Positions 35,988 through 45,478 of a stretch of 64,000 nucleotides of DNA are shown here, in pieces (position 1 is the stretch's first letter; each line of letters begins with the position of its first letter). This stretch comes from Actinomycetota bacterium (GTDB lineage Bacteria > Actinomycetota > JAHEXW01), in assembly GCA_025355855.1 (NCBI GenBank), contig JANXYU010000019.1:1-64000 (forward strand), in the 5' to 3' direction. The notes under the pieces were generated by a model. That model ran no database searches and was not told the DNA's origin. It was given only the letters and a program-made list of their open reading frames with translations. A program made the translations under genes and the position numbers.

Positions 35988-38477
35988 ATGAAGGCTGTCA
36001 TTATGGCCGGGGGAGAGGGTACTCGCCTAAGGCCATTGACCAGTAACCAACCCAAACCGATGGTGCCGGTTATCAACCGGCCCGTGATGGAATACATCAT
36101 CGAGCTCCTAAAGAGCCACGGCATCACGGACATCATCGCTACACTGCAGTTCTTGCCCGCGCTGGTGCGCAATTATTTCGGCGACGGCCAGGACCTGGGC
36201 GTTAACATGGCTTACAGTACTGAGGACAAACCGCTCGGCACAGCCGGCAGCGTCAAGAAGGTCGAGCAGTATTTAGACAGCACTTTTGTGGTTATTTCGG
36301 GCGACGCAATGACCGATATAGATTTGACAGCGGCCGTTGCGTTCCACAAAAAGAATCGCGCCCTGGCGACACTGGTATTAAAAAGCGTACCTAATCCTCT
36401 GCAGTTCGGCGTGGTTATTACCGACGACGACGGCCGGATTCAGAGGTTCGTCGAGAAACCGAACTGGAGCCAAGTCTTCAGCGACACGGTCAATACCGGG
36501 ATTTATATCCTGGAACCGGCGATCTTTAACCACATCCCAGCCGACCAGTCATTTGATTTCTCTAAAGATTTGTTTCCGAAACTGCTCAAAGGCCGCAAGC
36601 GCTTATTCGGCTACGTCGCCGACGGCTACTGGCAGGATATCGGCAGTATCGAACAATATATGCAAGTAACCCAGGACCTTTTGCGAGGAGCGGCTGTTTT
36701 TCAGCCGGATGGGTTCAAGTTGGGCCGCAGCGTTTGGTTAGACGGCGGCGCGCAAGTCGATCCGCAAGCCAGCCTGCGCGGACCGATCGTTATCGGCAAA
36801 AACGCCAAGATAGAGGCGGGAGCAAGAATCAGACCGTACTCAGTCATCGGCAGCAACACAATCGTCAAAACCGGAGCTTTCGTCAGCCGAGCGGTAGTCG
36901 GCGACAACTGTTATGTCGGGGCCGGGGCTGAATTGCGCGGTTGCGCCATCGGACGGACCTGTGACATCAAACGTAACGCGCGCATCGGTGAAGGTGTGGC
37001 CATCGGCGACAACTGCAGTATCGGCAACGATGCCGTGATCAGCCCGAATGTACGCATCTATCCATTTAAGACCGTTGAGCCGGGGGCCGCGGTTAGCGCC
37101 TCGATAATCTGGGAAACGCGCGGGGCGCGGTCACTATTCGGACGCCAGGGTATTGCGGGTTTGATCAACATCGATATTACGCCGCGGATGGCGATGCGCA
37201 TCGCCGGCGCCTATGGTTCCGCGATACCGGCCGGTTCGACGGTAACCGTCGGCAGCGATCAAGTGAGGTCTTGCGACATAATGCGCCAGGCAGTCATAGC
37301 CGGCCTTAACTCTACGGGCGTTAATGTCTGGGACTTAGACAACATGCCCGCGGGCGTCAGCCGGTTTGCCATTATTAACGATCATCTGGCCGGCGGCGTG
37401 GATATAAGACTTTCTCGTGACGACGCGCAGAGCCTCGAGTTCGACTTTTTCGATTCCAACGGTATTAATATCAGCGAGGACATGCAGGGTCGGATTGAAA
37501 AGAATTTCTATCGCGACGATTTCCGGCGGGCCTTTCATAACGAGATGGGCGATGTAGTCTATCCTCCTCACACGGCCGAGAATTACATTAACAACGCGCT
37601 GCACAAACTAGACGGGGAATTGATTCGCAAAGCGCGATTGAAGTTGGTTGTCGATTACGGTTTTGGGCGGTCGATCAAAGTAGGGCCGGAGCTTCTCGGA
37701 CGCCTAGGCGTTGGCGTTATCGCCTTAAACGGTATGGGCGCGGCTCGTCCGGCGCTTGATAGAGACGAAATCGAGCGATCTTTGCGGCAAGTCTCTCAGA
37801 GCGTACGCGCGCTAAAAGCTGACTTGGGTGTAATCATCGACGGCCCGAGCGAACGCGTCATATTCGTCGACGAGAAAGGTCAGAGAATCGGACAGTCGGC
37901 TGCGTTGATAATGATGCTCAAACTGGTCTGCGAAGACAAGGGAGCGGGTACAGTGGTGTTGCCGATGAGTGTTACTCAGGCAGCTGACGATATCGCCGCT
38001 CTCTATGGTTGCGAAGTCAAACGAGTGCGCATCAGCCCGGCCGCGCTCATGGAAGCCGCGCTAGACGAACACGTTATTTTCGCCGGCGCCGAGGGCGGCG
38101 GCTATATCTTCCCCGACATGGTTCCGGCTTACGCGGCGTTAACCAGCCTCGGAAAACTTTTGGAGATCATGGCGCGCAAACGCCGGCCGCTTAGCGTATT
38201 AGCCGGCCAGGTACCCCGTTATCACGTTCAGCATCGTCAGGAGGTCTGCGCCTGGGACCGCAAAGGTTATGTCATGCGGCAGATGATGGACGCGACCCGT
38301 GGCCGCAAGGTCGAGCTGATCGACGGTATCAAAGTATACACACCGACGGGTTGGGCTTTAATGCTGCCTGACCCCGTCGAACCGGTTTGCCATATCTATG
38401 TCGAGGGCGACACGGAGCAACACGCGGAGGCCATCGCGTCGCGTTACGCCGCCCTGATTCGCAAACACCGGGCATAA
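35988..38477 (+). CDS. Sugar-1-phosphate nucleotidyltransferase fused to inactive phosphomannomutase-like domain
   Basis: An 829-residue three-part protein often annotated as mannose-1-phosphate guanylyltransferase. Residues 1-230 are a nucleotidyltransferase (MAGGEGTRLRPLT, PKPMVPV, FVVISGDAMTD). Residues 250-370 are left-handed beta-helix hexapeptide repeats. Residues 380-829 have the alpha-D-phosphohexomutase fold but lack all four active-site motifs: no TASHNP serine loop, DGPSER instead of DGDxDR, AEGGG in the substrate loop, and LPDPVEP in place of RPSGTEP. The C-terminal domain is thus likely regulatory or structural. An intact mutase follows 14 bases downstream. Confidence 0.85.
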   Translation: MKAVIMAGGEGTRLRPLTSNQPKPMVPVINRPVMEYIIELLKSHGITDIIATLQFLPALVRNYFGDGQDLGVNMAYSTEDKPLGTAGSVKKVEQYLDSTFVVISGDAMTDIDLTAAVAFHKKNRALATLVLKSVPNPLQFGVVITDDDGRIQRFVEKPNWSQVFSDTVNTGIYILEPAIFNHIPADQSFDFSKDLFPKLLKGRKRLFGYVADGYWQDIGSIEQYMQVTQDLLRGAAVFQPDGFKLGRSVWLDGGAQVDPQASLRGPIVIGKNAKIEAGARIRPYSVIGSNTIVKTGAFVSRAVVGDNCYVGAGAELRGCAIGRTCDIKRNARIGEGVAIGDNCSIGNDAVISPNVRIYPFKTVEPGAAVSASIIWETRGARSLFGRQGIAGLINIDITPRMAMRIAGAYGSAIPAGSTVTVGSDQVRSCDIMRQAVIAGLNSTGVNVWDLDNMPAGVSRFAIINDHLAGGVDIRLSRDDAQSLEFDFFDSNGINISEDMQGRIEKNFYRDDFRRAFHNEMGDVVYPPHTAENYINNALHKLDGELIRKARLKLVVDYGFGRSIKVGPELLGRLGVGVIALNGMGAARPALDRDEIERSLRQVSQSVRALKADLGVIIDGPSERVIFVDEKGQRIGQSAALIMMLKLVCEDKGAGTVVLPMSVTQAADDIAALYGCEVKRVRISPAALMEAALDEHVIFAGAEGGGYIFPDMVPAYAALTSLGKLLEIMARKRRPLSVLAGQVPRYHVQHRQEVCAWDRKGYVMRQMMDATRGRKVELIDGIKVYTPTGWALMLPDPVEPVCHIYVEGDTEQHAEAIASRYAALIRKHRA

Positions 38478-38491
38478 AAGGAATGATCTAG

Positions 38492-39889
38492 ATGCTTAAA
38501 TTCGGCACTGACGGCTGGAGAGCCATAATCGCCGAGGAATTCACATTTCACAACCTGCGCTTGGTCACTAGGGCGGTGGCTGATTACCTCAAAAGTAAGA
38601 CGGACGCGCCAACGGTCGTGATTGGTTACGACAACCGTTTCATGGGCGCGGAATACGCCGCCGCTGTCGCCGAGACAATGGCCGCTTGCGGTGTGCGCGC
38701 CATCCTGGGAGACCAGGCATACCCGACGCCCGTCGTTGCGTATGCGGTGCGAGAGTTCAAGGCCACTGGCGGCGTCATGCTTACCGCCAGCCATAATCCA
38801 TATTATTACAACGGCTTTAAGTTCATCCCCGATTACGCGGGACCGGCCACTGGCGAGATTACCTCCGCGATCGAGCGCAACATCGCGAGTCTTACGGGAG
38901 GAGCTCCGGCGCCGCGGGCTGAGGAACGGGTCGACATTGCCATAACGACGCTGGATTCCGCCTATCGCGTCCACCTTCTCGACTTTATTGACACCAAATC
39001 AATTCGCGCGGCGAAAATATCGGCCGGAATCGATCCCTATTATGGAGCTGGCCTGAACCTTATGCCCGCGCTGGCCCGGGAGGCCGGTTTGGCCGCCACC
39101 GTTATTCACGATTCAATCGATCCTCTCTTCGGCGGCACATTACCCGACCCATCCGAGGCGAATTTGACCGAACTGAGAAGCTTGGTGAAAGAGAATGGTC
39201 TGGATATGGGTTTGGCTCTGGACGGCGACGCCGATCGGTTCGGAGTCATCACGAGCGACGGGCGCTATCTAACCCCTAACCAGGTCGTGGCGATTATCCT
39301 GCTTCATATGGTTAAAAACCGGGGCGCCCAAGGCGCGGCAGTTCGTACTGTCGCCACAACGCACTTAATCGACGCGGTCGCGGCCGCCTACAATATCGAG
39401 GTCGTCGAAACACCGGTAGGATTTAAATATGTCGGAGCCGTCATGCGGCAACGTTCGGTCATAATCGGCGGCGAAGAAAGCGGAGGCTTAAGTGTACTCG
39501 GTCATATACCGGAAAAGGATGGCCTCTTGGCCAACCTATTGCTAGCTGAAATGGTCGCGAGGGAGGGCCGGTCGCTGGCCGACATATGGGATGGCATCCG
39601 AGCTGACTTTGGCGACTATTTCAATACCCGGTTGGACATCGAATATCCCCAGACCAAGATGGCCGCTTTACTAAAAGGTCTAGCTTCAGCGCCGCCCAAA
39701 GTACTGGCCGGGCTGAATGTAACCGGCGTGAATCGTACCGATGGCGTTAAATTATTGTTGGCAGGCGATGCTTGGCTGCTGGTTCGTCCTTCGGGAACCG
39801 AGCCGTTGATCCGTGCTTATATCGAAGCTAAATCTCATAAGAAATTGATCGCATTGGAAAGCGCGGTGCGGGAGATGCTCCAAAAATGA
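38492..39889 (+). CDS. Phosphoglucomutase/phosphomannomutase family protein
   Basis: A 465-residue alpha-D-phosphohexomutase with every catalytic motif: MLTASHNPYYYNGFKF (phosphoserine loop), LALDGDADRFGVI (metal loop), IGGEESGGLS (sugar loop) and RPSGTEPLIRAY (phosphate loop). It interconverts hexose-6-phosphate and hexose-1-phosphate, which the upstream nucleotidyltransferase could use. It ends in an ATGA overlap with the VanW gene. Whether glucose, mannose or glucosamine is the main substrate cannot be read from the sequence. Confidence 0.93.
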   Translation: MLKFGTDGWRAIIAEEFTFHNLRLVTRAVADYLKSKTDAPTVVIGYDNRFMGAEYAAAVAETMAACGVRAILGDQAYPTPVVAYAVREFKATGGVMLTASHNPYYYNGFKFIPDYAGPATGEITSAIERNIASLTGGAPAPRAEERVDIAITTLDSAYRVHLLDFIDTKSIRAAKISAGIDPYYGAGLNLMPALAREAGLAATVIHDSIDPLFGGTLPDPSEANLTELRSLVKENGLDMGLALDGDADRFGVITSDGRYLTPNQVVAIILLHMVKNRGAQGAAVRTVATTHLIDAVAAAYNIEVVETPVGFKYVGAVMRQRSVIIGGEESGGLSVLGHIPEKDGLLANLLLAEMVAREGRSLADIWDGIRADFGDYFNTRLDIEYPQTKMAALLKGLASAPPKVLAGLNVTGVNRTDGVKLLLAGDAWLLVRPSGTEPLIRAYIEAKSHKKLIALESAVREMLQK

Positions 39890-41751
39890 TAGAGCGCCGC
39901 CCGCCTCGTAAGCTGACATTTAGTAAACTAACCGGTGGACTAGTATTGTTGATCATCTCATCCTTCGCATTGTCCGTCCACGGCCTTACGGCTTTCGCGT
40001 TTGCCGATTACGCCAACACCTACAAAAAGATTCACTACGGCGTAAGTGTTTATGGCCAGGACCTAACCGGCCTATCTGCTCATGATGCTCAGGCTCAACT
40101 TGAGCCCAAGGTAACTGCTGCGGTTAAGAAGAATCTGACAATCAAAGACAAAGGCCGGCAGTGGCCGGTCGAACCCGTTTTCGCCAAACCCAAACCCGAC
40201 ACGGCGGCTGGCGTCGCGCTGGCGTATCACGCCGGCCGAGCAGGCGGTATTTTAACACAGCTTAAAGATCGCGCTTGGCTATACGTCAAACCGATAGACC
40301 TGACCATTCCAACAGCCATGGTCGACGGCTACGCGATCATAACCGCTGGCAAGGTCGCCTCTGTTATAGACAAACCGGCGGCGGACGCGACCGTTGAAAT
40401 AAAAGGGCAGACCGCGACGGTTCGGCGCGCCAAGAATGGCTGGGAGGTTAAACAAGGGGCGCTCGCGGAGCGCATCAAAACACGCTTAGCTGATTTCTCG
40501 ACCCGGACGATTAGCGTGCCGCAGGGTGTAGCCCTGGTGAAGGTGCATGATGACGACGCCGACGCGGCACGCGCGGTGGCTCTGAAAATGATGCGTGCCC
40601 CGATTGATTACACGATAAACAACAAAAGTTACACGATAGAAAAGGACAAGATAGGCGCTTTGATCGGCTTCAAGCCTGAGGTAAAGAAGAAGCGGCAAGG
40701 CGGTCGGGCGGTAGCTGACACGGTTCTGACCGCTGTGATAGACCGGGCCAAACTAGAAAAGTATTTTGCGCCTCTGCGTGACGAGTTCGAGATAAAACCG
40801 GTCAACGCGCGATTCGAGGCCGCTGAGGGCAGCGTGACAATAGTGCCAGGCGTAAACGGCCTGGTGATCGATCTCGACGCAGCGGTGGCCGATCTACGCA
40901 AAGTTGCCCTGGCGTCCGCCCCGCGCCATGCCGACCTGAAAATGAAACCGGTCGAGCCGGAGATCTCAACTGCCAAAGCCGAGGGCATGGGAATCAAGGA
41001 ACGAGTCAGCGTGCACACAGAGTATTTTGATTACACCGCCAACCGATCGACGAATATCGGCAAGCTGGCCGACGCTCTTAACGATACTCTGGTGGCGCCG
41101 GGAGAAACCTGGTCTATCAACGCGGCTACCGGACCGCGTACGGCCGCGATGGGCTATACGGAGGCGCCGGTCATCGTCAACGGCCAGCTATCGCCGGACA
41201 TCGGCGGGGGCATCTGCAACGTCTCAACCACCTTTTTCAACACCGCGTTTTTCGGCGGTTATGAGATCGTCGAGAGATATCCGCACGACTTCTATATCAG
41301 CCATTATCCAGACGGCCGTGACGCCAGTATTTACTACGACGGCGGCATGGATTTCAAATTCAAGAACGATACGGCTTATTACATTTTGATTAAGACGGAT
41401 CACAGCGATTCTTCCGTAACCATAGCCTTCTACAGTACGAAGACCGATGTCGAGGTTTCTTATACGGATACCGGCTTTACAAACATCGTGCCTTACGGGA
41501 TGGTTTACAAAGACGAACCGACGATTCCGACGGGCTACGAAGCAGACGCTGACATGGGTTATGGCGTCGATGGACGGGACATCACGGTCTCACGCACCGT
41601 AAAAAAGGGTGGGCAAGTGACGCGCCAAGACAAATTCGCCAGTCACTACGAACCCAAACAACGGCTGATTCTAAAAGGAACAGGCCCGGCACTAGCGCCT
41701 GGAACGCCTCCGCCACCCGGGGTGCGGCCGTTCGGACAGACGCCTCAATAG
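39886..41751 (+). CDS. VanW family protein with peptidoglycan-binding-like repeats
   Basis: A 621-residue envelope protein with one N-terminal membrane segment (about 13-38), two or more YoaR-like/peptidoglycan-binding-4 repeats (VSVYGQDLTGLSAHDAQAQL; a second around IDYTINNKSYTIEKDKIGAL), and the VanW domain from about residue 400 (PGETWSINAATGPRTAAMGY, SPDIGGGICNVSTTFFN, ERYPHDFYISHYP). The Pro-rich C-terminus is probably disordered. Role in cell wall biology is likely but no activity is established for the domain. Start overlaps the phosphohexomutase stop as ATGA. Confidence 0.9.
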   Translation: MIERRPPRKLTFSKLTGGLVLLIISSFALSVHGLTAFAFADYANTYKKIHYGVSVYGQDLTGLSAHDAQAQLEPKVTAAVKKNLTIKDKGRQWPVEPVFAKPKPDTAAGVALAYHAGRAGGILTQLKDRAWLYVKPIDLTIPTAMVDGYAIITAGKVASVIDKPAADATVEIKGQTATVRRAKNGWEVKQGALAERIKTRLADFSTRTISVPQGVALVKVHDDDADAARAVALKMMRAPIDYTINNKSYTIEKDKIGALIGFKPEVKKKRQGGRAVADTVLTAVIDRAKLEKYFAPLRDEFEIKPVNARFEAAEGSVTIVPGVNGLVIDLDAAVADLRKVALASAPRHADLKMKPVEPEISTAKAEGMGIKERVSVHTEYFDYTANRSTNIGKLADALNDTLVAPGETWSINAATGPRTAAMGYTEAPVIVNGQLSPDIGGGICNVSTTFFNTAFFGGYEIVERYPHDFYISHYPDGRDASIYYDGGMDFKFKNDTAYYILIKTDHSDSSVTIAFYSTKTDVEVSYTDTGFTNIVPYGMVYKDEPTIPTGYEADADMGYGVDGRDITVSRTVKKGGQVTRQDKFASHYEPKQRLILKGTGPALAPGTPPPPGVRPFGQTPQ

Positions 41752-41769
41752 AAAAGGAAGGACAAGCCA

Positions 41770-42942
41770 GTGATTGAAGAGTCAGCGCGCTTAATGCCGA
41801 TTACCAGCGGCATCTTCTCGACCATTTCGGCGGCCATTGGCGAGACAGAGGCCGGGGGCCGTGACGTCATTAATTTGGGGATCGGCAGCCCTGACTTGCC
41901 GCCCGCCCCGCATGTCGTGGAGCGTCTGCGGGAAGAGCTGTACGTTCGAGAGAATTACGATTACGGTTCGTCACAAGGCCTGCCTGAGTTACGCGGCGCC
42001 GTAGCCGCCTGGTACGCTCGCCGGTTCGGGGTCGACCTGGATCCCGCGCTTGAGACGCTCGTTCTGATGGGCTCCCATGACGGTTTAGCGCATGTGCCGT
42101 TAGCGTTTCTCAATCCTGGCGACGTCGCCTTGATACCCAGCCCCCATTACCCGGTTTATAAGGTTGGCGCCCAACTGGCGCAGGCCGAGATCGTCGACAT
42201 GCCGCTGACAGCTGCCAATGACTGGCTCCCGGACCTCGATGCTATTCGCGCCGACGTCAAGGCCAGAGCCAAGCTTATGCTGCTTAATTATCCCAATAAT
42301 CCGGTGGCGGCCATCGCTGACCTGGCCTTTATGGAACGAGCGGTTGCGTTCGCCCGTGAAAACAATATTCTGCTGGTACATGACGCGGCCTATTCGGAAC
42401 TTGCGCTGGCCGACGACGTTCCGCCCAGCATTCTACAGGTACCGGGGGCCAAAGAAGTGGCAATCGAGTTTCATTCCGTCTCCAAAACATATAACATCGC
42501 GGGTTGCCGGCTTGGCTTTGTCGTCGGCAACGCTTTGGCAATCGGCGTACTAGCCAAGCTAAAAAGCAACCTTGACTATGGCGTTTTCAAAGCGATTCAA
42601 CAGGCCGGCGTGGCCGCATTGTTGGGCCCGCAAGAGATAGTGGCTTCGAATCGAAGAACCTATAAGAAACGCATGAACGTCTTCCGCGAGGGCGCGGCGC
42701 GAGCCGGTTGGCACATTCCACAATCTCCGGCTACGATGTTTTTGTGGGCTCCGATTCCGGACAACATTTTGGCCGTCGATTTTGCCTTGACGCTGATCCG
42801 CAAGGCGGGAGTGGCGGTCATCCCGGGCACAGCGTTTGGAAAACACGGGGAAGGATACGTGCGTATCGCCATGGTTACGTCAGAAGACAGATTACGCGAG
42901 GCGGCCAGGCGTTTGTCAGACGCCGGCCTGCGATTTAGCTAA
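41770..42942 (+). CDS. Class I/II PLP aminotransferase, possibly LL-diaminopimelate aminotransferase
   Basis: A 390-residue fold-type I aminotransferase. The cofactor lysine is in SVSKTYNIAGCRLGF; NYPNNPVAA and HDAAYSELAL hold the Asn and Asp/Tyr that contact PLP, and YVRIAMVTSEDRL holds the substrate-carboxylate arginine. INLGIGSPDLPP and SPHYPVYKVG resemble LL-diaminopimelate aminotransferases (DapL), which would make a wall and lysine precursor, but aspartate-type enzymes are close. Start is GTG with AAGGAAGGA upstream. Confidence 0.85.
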   Translation: MIEESARLMPITSGIFSTISAAIGETEAGGRDVINLGIGSPDLPPAPHVVERLREELYVRENYDYGSSQGLPELRGAVAAWYARRFGVDLDPALETLVLMGSHDGLAHVPLAFLNPGDVALIPSPHYPVYKVGAQLAQAEIVDMPLTAANDWLPDLDAIRADVKARAKLMLLNYPNNPVAAIADLAFMERAVAFARENNILLVHDAAYSELALADDVPPSILQVPGAKEVAIEFHSVSKTYNIAGCRLGFVVGNALAIGVLAKLKSNLDYGVFKAIQQAGVAALLGPQEIVASNRRTYKKRMNVFREGAARAGWHIPQSPATMFLWAPIPDNILAVDFALTLIRKAGVAVIPGTAFGKHGEGYVRIAMVTSEDRLREAARRLSDAGLRFS

Positions 42943-42950
42943 GGACGGAT

Positions 42951-43346
42951 ATGCCGCTGACCATTGGAATCAAAGGGTTGAACAGTGAGGTCAAGACAAG
43001 CGCTGCCGAAGCGTTGATTGCCGCATTGACGGCGCGCGGCCATAACGTCGGGGCGATCAAGAGCCATACGCACGGCGGATTTGATTTTGATAGACCGGGC
43101 AAGGCCAGTTACCGGCATCGGACGGCGGGCGCGGTAGAGACAGTCATGTCTAGCCCCGAGGTCCTGGCTGACGTGCGCTATCGGGCGGCGACCCCGAGTT
43201 TGGTTGAGGCCTTATCCAGGTTCAGCCCCGCTGTCGATGTCATCGTCTGCGACGGTTTTGCCGACCAGGCGGATATGACCGAGACGGCGCCATTTACCAA
43301 CCTGGGCGAAATCGTTGACCGGGCAGAACATGCCTTGACTAGATAG
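42951..43346 (+). CDS. mobB: MobB-like molybdopterin-guanine dinucleotide biosynthesis protein with altered P-loop
   Basis: A 131-residue MobB homologue: LTARGHNVGAIKSHTHGGF, DRPGKASYRHRTAGA and the end DVIVCDGFADQAD match the family, which binds GTP and helps MobA finish the molybdenum cofactor. The P-loop, normally GxSGSGKTT, reads GLNSEVKTS: the Lys-Thr pair is kept but the glycines are lost, so GTP binding may be weakened. mobA is present at 53.7 kb on the other strand. Confidence 0.75.
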   Translation: MPLTIGIKGLNSEVKTSAAEALIAALTARGHNVGAIKSHTHGGFDFDRPGKASYRHRTAGAVETVMSSPEVLADVRYRAATPSLVEALSRFSPAVDVIVCDGFADQADMTETAPFTNLGEIVDRAEHALTR

Positions 43347-43362
43347 AAAAAGGAGCGAGCCC

Positions 43363-43794
43363 GTGGCATTCGCAAGCGGCGCGGCGGACATAGAATTTGC
43401 TACCGGCGGCAATGATGAGGTTGTTGACATTACGGCGCGAGTCGCGCGCGCCGTGTCTGAGTTCGGCCTGGCTGAAGGGATTGCGACGGTGTTTGTCATC
43501 GGCTCGACAGCCTCGGTAACAACCCTGGAATTTGAACCTGGGCTGGAAACTGACATAAAGGAATGGTTGCGCGGCCTGGCGCCCGCGGGCGGCTGGCAAC
43601 ACGACGCGGCCTGGAGCGAAGCCAACGGCCAAAGCCATTTGCGCGCCAGTATTATCGGTCCCTCATTAACGGTTCCGGTTGGCGCAGGACTGCCGATTCT
43701 TGGAACGTGGCAGCAGATCGTTGTCATCGACCACGACGTTAAGCCGCGCCGCCGGCGTGTCGTCGTGCAGATGATCGGGGAGATGGCCAAATGA
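43363..43794 (+). CDS. YjbQ family (UPF0047) protein
   Basis: A 143-residue member of the YjbQ/UPF0047 family, sometimes called secondary thiamine-phosphate synthase. Typical elements are GIATVFVIGSTASVTTLEF, the conserved acidic stretch LETDIKEWL, NGQSHLRASIIGPSLTVPV and GTWQQIVVIDHD. Start is GTG with AAGGAG upstream. It overlaps the macro-domain gene (ATGA). A physiological link with the thi operon in this window is possible but unproven. Confidence 0.9.
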   Translation: MAFASGAADIEFATGGNDEVVDITARVARAVSEFGLAEGIATVFVIGSTASVTTLEFEPGLETDIKEWLRGLAPAGGWQHDAAWSEANGQSHLRASIIGPSLTVPVGAGLPILGTWQQIVVIDHDVKPRRRRVVVQMIGEMAK

Positions 43795-44330
43795 TCTTTA
43801 ACTCTGGCTATACCGAGATCGAGGTCAAGAAAGGCGACCTGACCCGGGAATCGGCTGACGCGATCGTCAATGCGGCAAATGCCACGCTGGTCATGGGAGG
43901 CGGGGTGGCGGCGGCTATCCGCGAATTGGGAGGCAGACGCATCCAAGAAGAAGCAGCCGAGAAAGGCCCGATCGAGATAGGCGGAGCGGTTGAAACGAAC
44001 GCGGGCAACCTGTACGCTCGCTACGTCATTCACGGCGCCGTCATGGGCCCGGATTTTCGCACCGATGCTCGCCGCATCAGACAGACGATGGAAAGCGTTT
44101 TCGACCTGGCCGACTCTCTGGCGATCGAAACAATCGCATTTCCGGCCTTCGGAACCGGCGTGGGACGTTTTCCGCCCGCCGACGCGGCCCGAGTCATGCT
44201 GTCCGTTTTGCAGGAGCGGATAGAGTCGGGCTGCGGCTTGCATAAGGTGATTTTTGTTTTGTGGACCGACGAGATTCTTGATATATTTTTAGACCAGGCC
44301 CGACAACTATTCGGAGAACCGGTTTCTTAA
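43791..44330 (+). CDS. Macro domain protein
   Basis: A 179-residue stand-alone macro domain of the Af1521/YmdB type. Ligand-loop motifs are AIVNAANATLVMGGGVAAAI and AFPAFGTGVGRFPP, which bind ADP-ribose or its derivatives; the Asn-Ala-Ala-Asn signature of hydrolytic members is present. It likely removes ADP-ribose or acetyl groups from such ligands. Coupled to yjbQ by an ATGA overlap. Confidence 0.92.
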   Translation: MIFNSGYTEIEVKKGDLTRESADAIVNAANATLVMGGGVAAAIRELGGRRIQEEAAEKGPIEIGGAVETNAGNLYARYVIHGAVMGPDFRTDARRIRQTMESVFDLADSLAIETIAFPAFGTGVGRFPPADAARVMLSVLQERIESGCGLHKVIFVLWTDEILDIFLDQARQLFGEPVS

Positions 44331-44359
44331 AGAACCGCACATCACGAGGGAAGACGACA

Positions 44360-44844
44360 ATAAAACGCACAGGCCAACTTACCGCAGTCCTAATTCTGAC
44401 CTTTCTTTTGTTTGCGGTCGCGGGTTGCGGGCAAATGGACAAACAAGAACTCGCCTATCGTAATGCCTATAAATCGGTGTGGGAAAAAATGTGGCCACGG
44501 TGACCGCCGCCCAGAAAAAAGCGGACGCCGCCTACGCAGCGGGAAATATCGACGCGGTTGTTGCCGCCTATAAGAGCCTGACAGCTGCCTATACGGCCGG
44601 CAAAAAAGATCTTGCCAAGCACGAACCGTTGCCTGCCTATAAAAAACTGCAAACGGCAACAGGTGATTATTTTACGGCTGGCGAAGTCTATTACGGCAAA
44701 CTGTTATCCTTGGTGGAGGCGACGGGCGGCAACTACAGCGATACTCAGACCGCGGCGCTAAAGGCCAGCGAACAGCGACTCTCTTCAGCGACGGTTAAGG
44801 TTGAATCGGAACTGAAGAGAATGCGCTTCACCCTCCAGAAATAG
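44360..44844 (+). pseudogene. Broken lipoprotein gene (frameshift and non-standard start)
   Basis: A signal peptide with lipobox (LLFAVAGC, Cys at about codon 23) is encoded from the ATA at 44360, with GAGGGA eight bases upstream. That frame closes at a TGA near 44505-44507. The mature domain continues one frame away (44479-44844: Ala/Lys-rich helices to the C-terminus KRMRFTLQK). The shift falls at a run of six A's (44484-44489); a seventh A would join the two into one protein of about 160 residues. With both the start codon (ATG to ATA) and the frame damaged, decay is likely, though a consensus error at the A-run could explain the shift. Confidence 0.65.
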
Positions 44845-44950
44845 ACTAGGCATTCCGAGTGTCTTAACTAGGTCATCCCCTCGGTTACAGCCAACCTTCT
44901 GCCCGCTAATATTGTTTTAGAAGACGCGGAAAACGGGTTCTGGAGGAAGA

Positions 44951-45478
44951 ATGGACGAGACAATGACATTGGCTGGCGCCGGTACGTTGGTACTGCAATG
45001 GGAGCTGACCATCTCTAGGATTATTGACGCCCCGCGAGAAGTTGTCTTTAAGGCCTGGACCGATCCTGAGATGCTCAAGAAGTGGTGGGGACCGAAAGAG
45101 TTTACGGTGCCTTTCGCGACGATTGACCCGCACGTGGGCGGGAAGTACCTGTTCGACATGCGAGGGCCTGACGGCCGGGATTATTGGAGCACGGGCGTTT
45201 ACCAGGAAATCACGTTCCCCGAAAAAATCGTGGCCAGTGATAGCTTCGCCGACGCCGACGGAAATGTTATGCCGGCCTCTGCCTACGGCTTGAGCGCTGA
45301 CTATCCACGTTACCTTATGTTGACGGTTACATTTGACGAGATTGGCGGCGCGACCATGCTGACAATCAAGCATTCCGGCACCCCGGCGGCTGATAATGAC
45401 AACGAGCGGCCGGCCTGGAATCAGTCTTTGGATAAGCTCGAGGAACTACTTGAGAACCAGCTGGCCGGCCGAGAATAG
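44951..45478 (+). CDS. SRPBCC (AHSA1-like) domain protein
   Basis: A 175-residue START/Bet v1-like ligand-binding fold protein of the AHSA1 family. Signature elements are ISRIIDAPREVVFKAWTDPE, LKKWWGPKEFTVP, and the final helix WNQSLDKLEELLEN. GGAGGAAGA lies before the ATG. Members often bind hydrophobic molecules or are encoded next to ArsR regulators; no regulator is adjacent here. Function unknown. Confidence 0.9.
   Translation: MDETMTLAGAGTLVLQWELTISRIIDAPREVVFKAWTDPEMLKKWWGPKEFTVPFATIDPHVGGKYLFDMRGPDGRDYWSTGVYQEITFPEKIVASDSFADADGNVMPASAYGLSADYPRYLMLTVTFDEIGGATMLTIKHSGTPAADNDNERPAWNQSLDKLEELLENQLAGRE

Noticed and set aside
44475-44495. Programmed -1 frameshifting at the A-run
   Set aside because: In the upstream frame the codons are GAA-AAA-ATG, which do not form an X-XXY-YYZ slippery heptamer, and the start codon is also damaged.
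44479-44844. Independent gene starting at GTG 44479
   Set aside because: It has no ribosome binding site and starts in the middle of the upstream lipoprotein frame; a frameshifted lipoprotein explains both pieces better.
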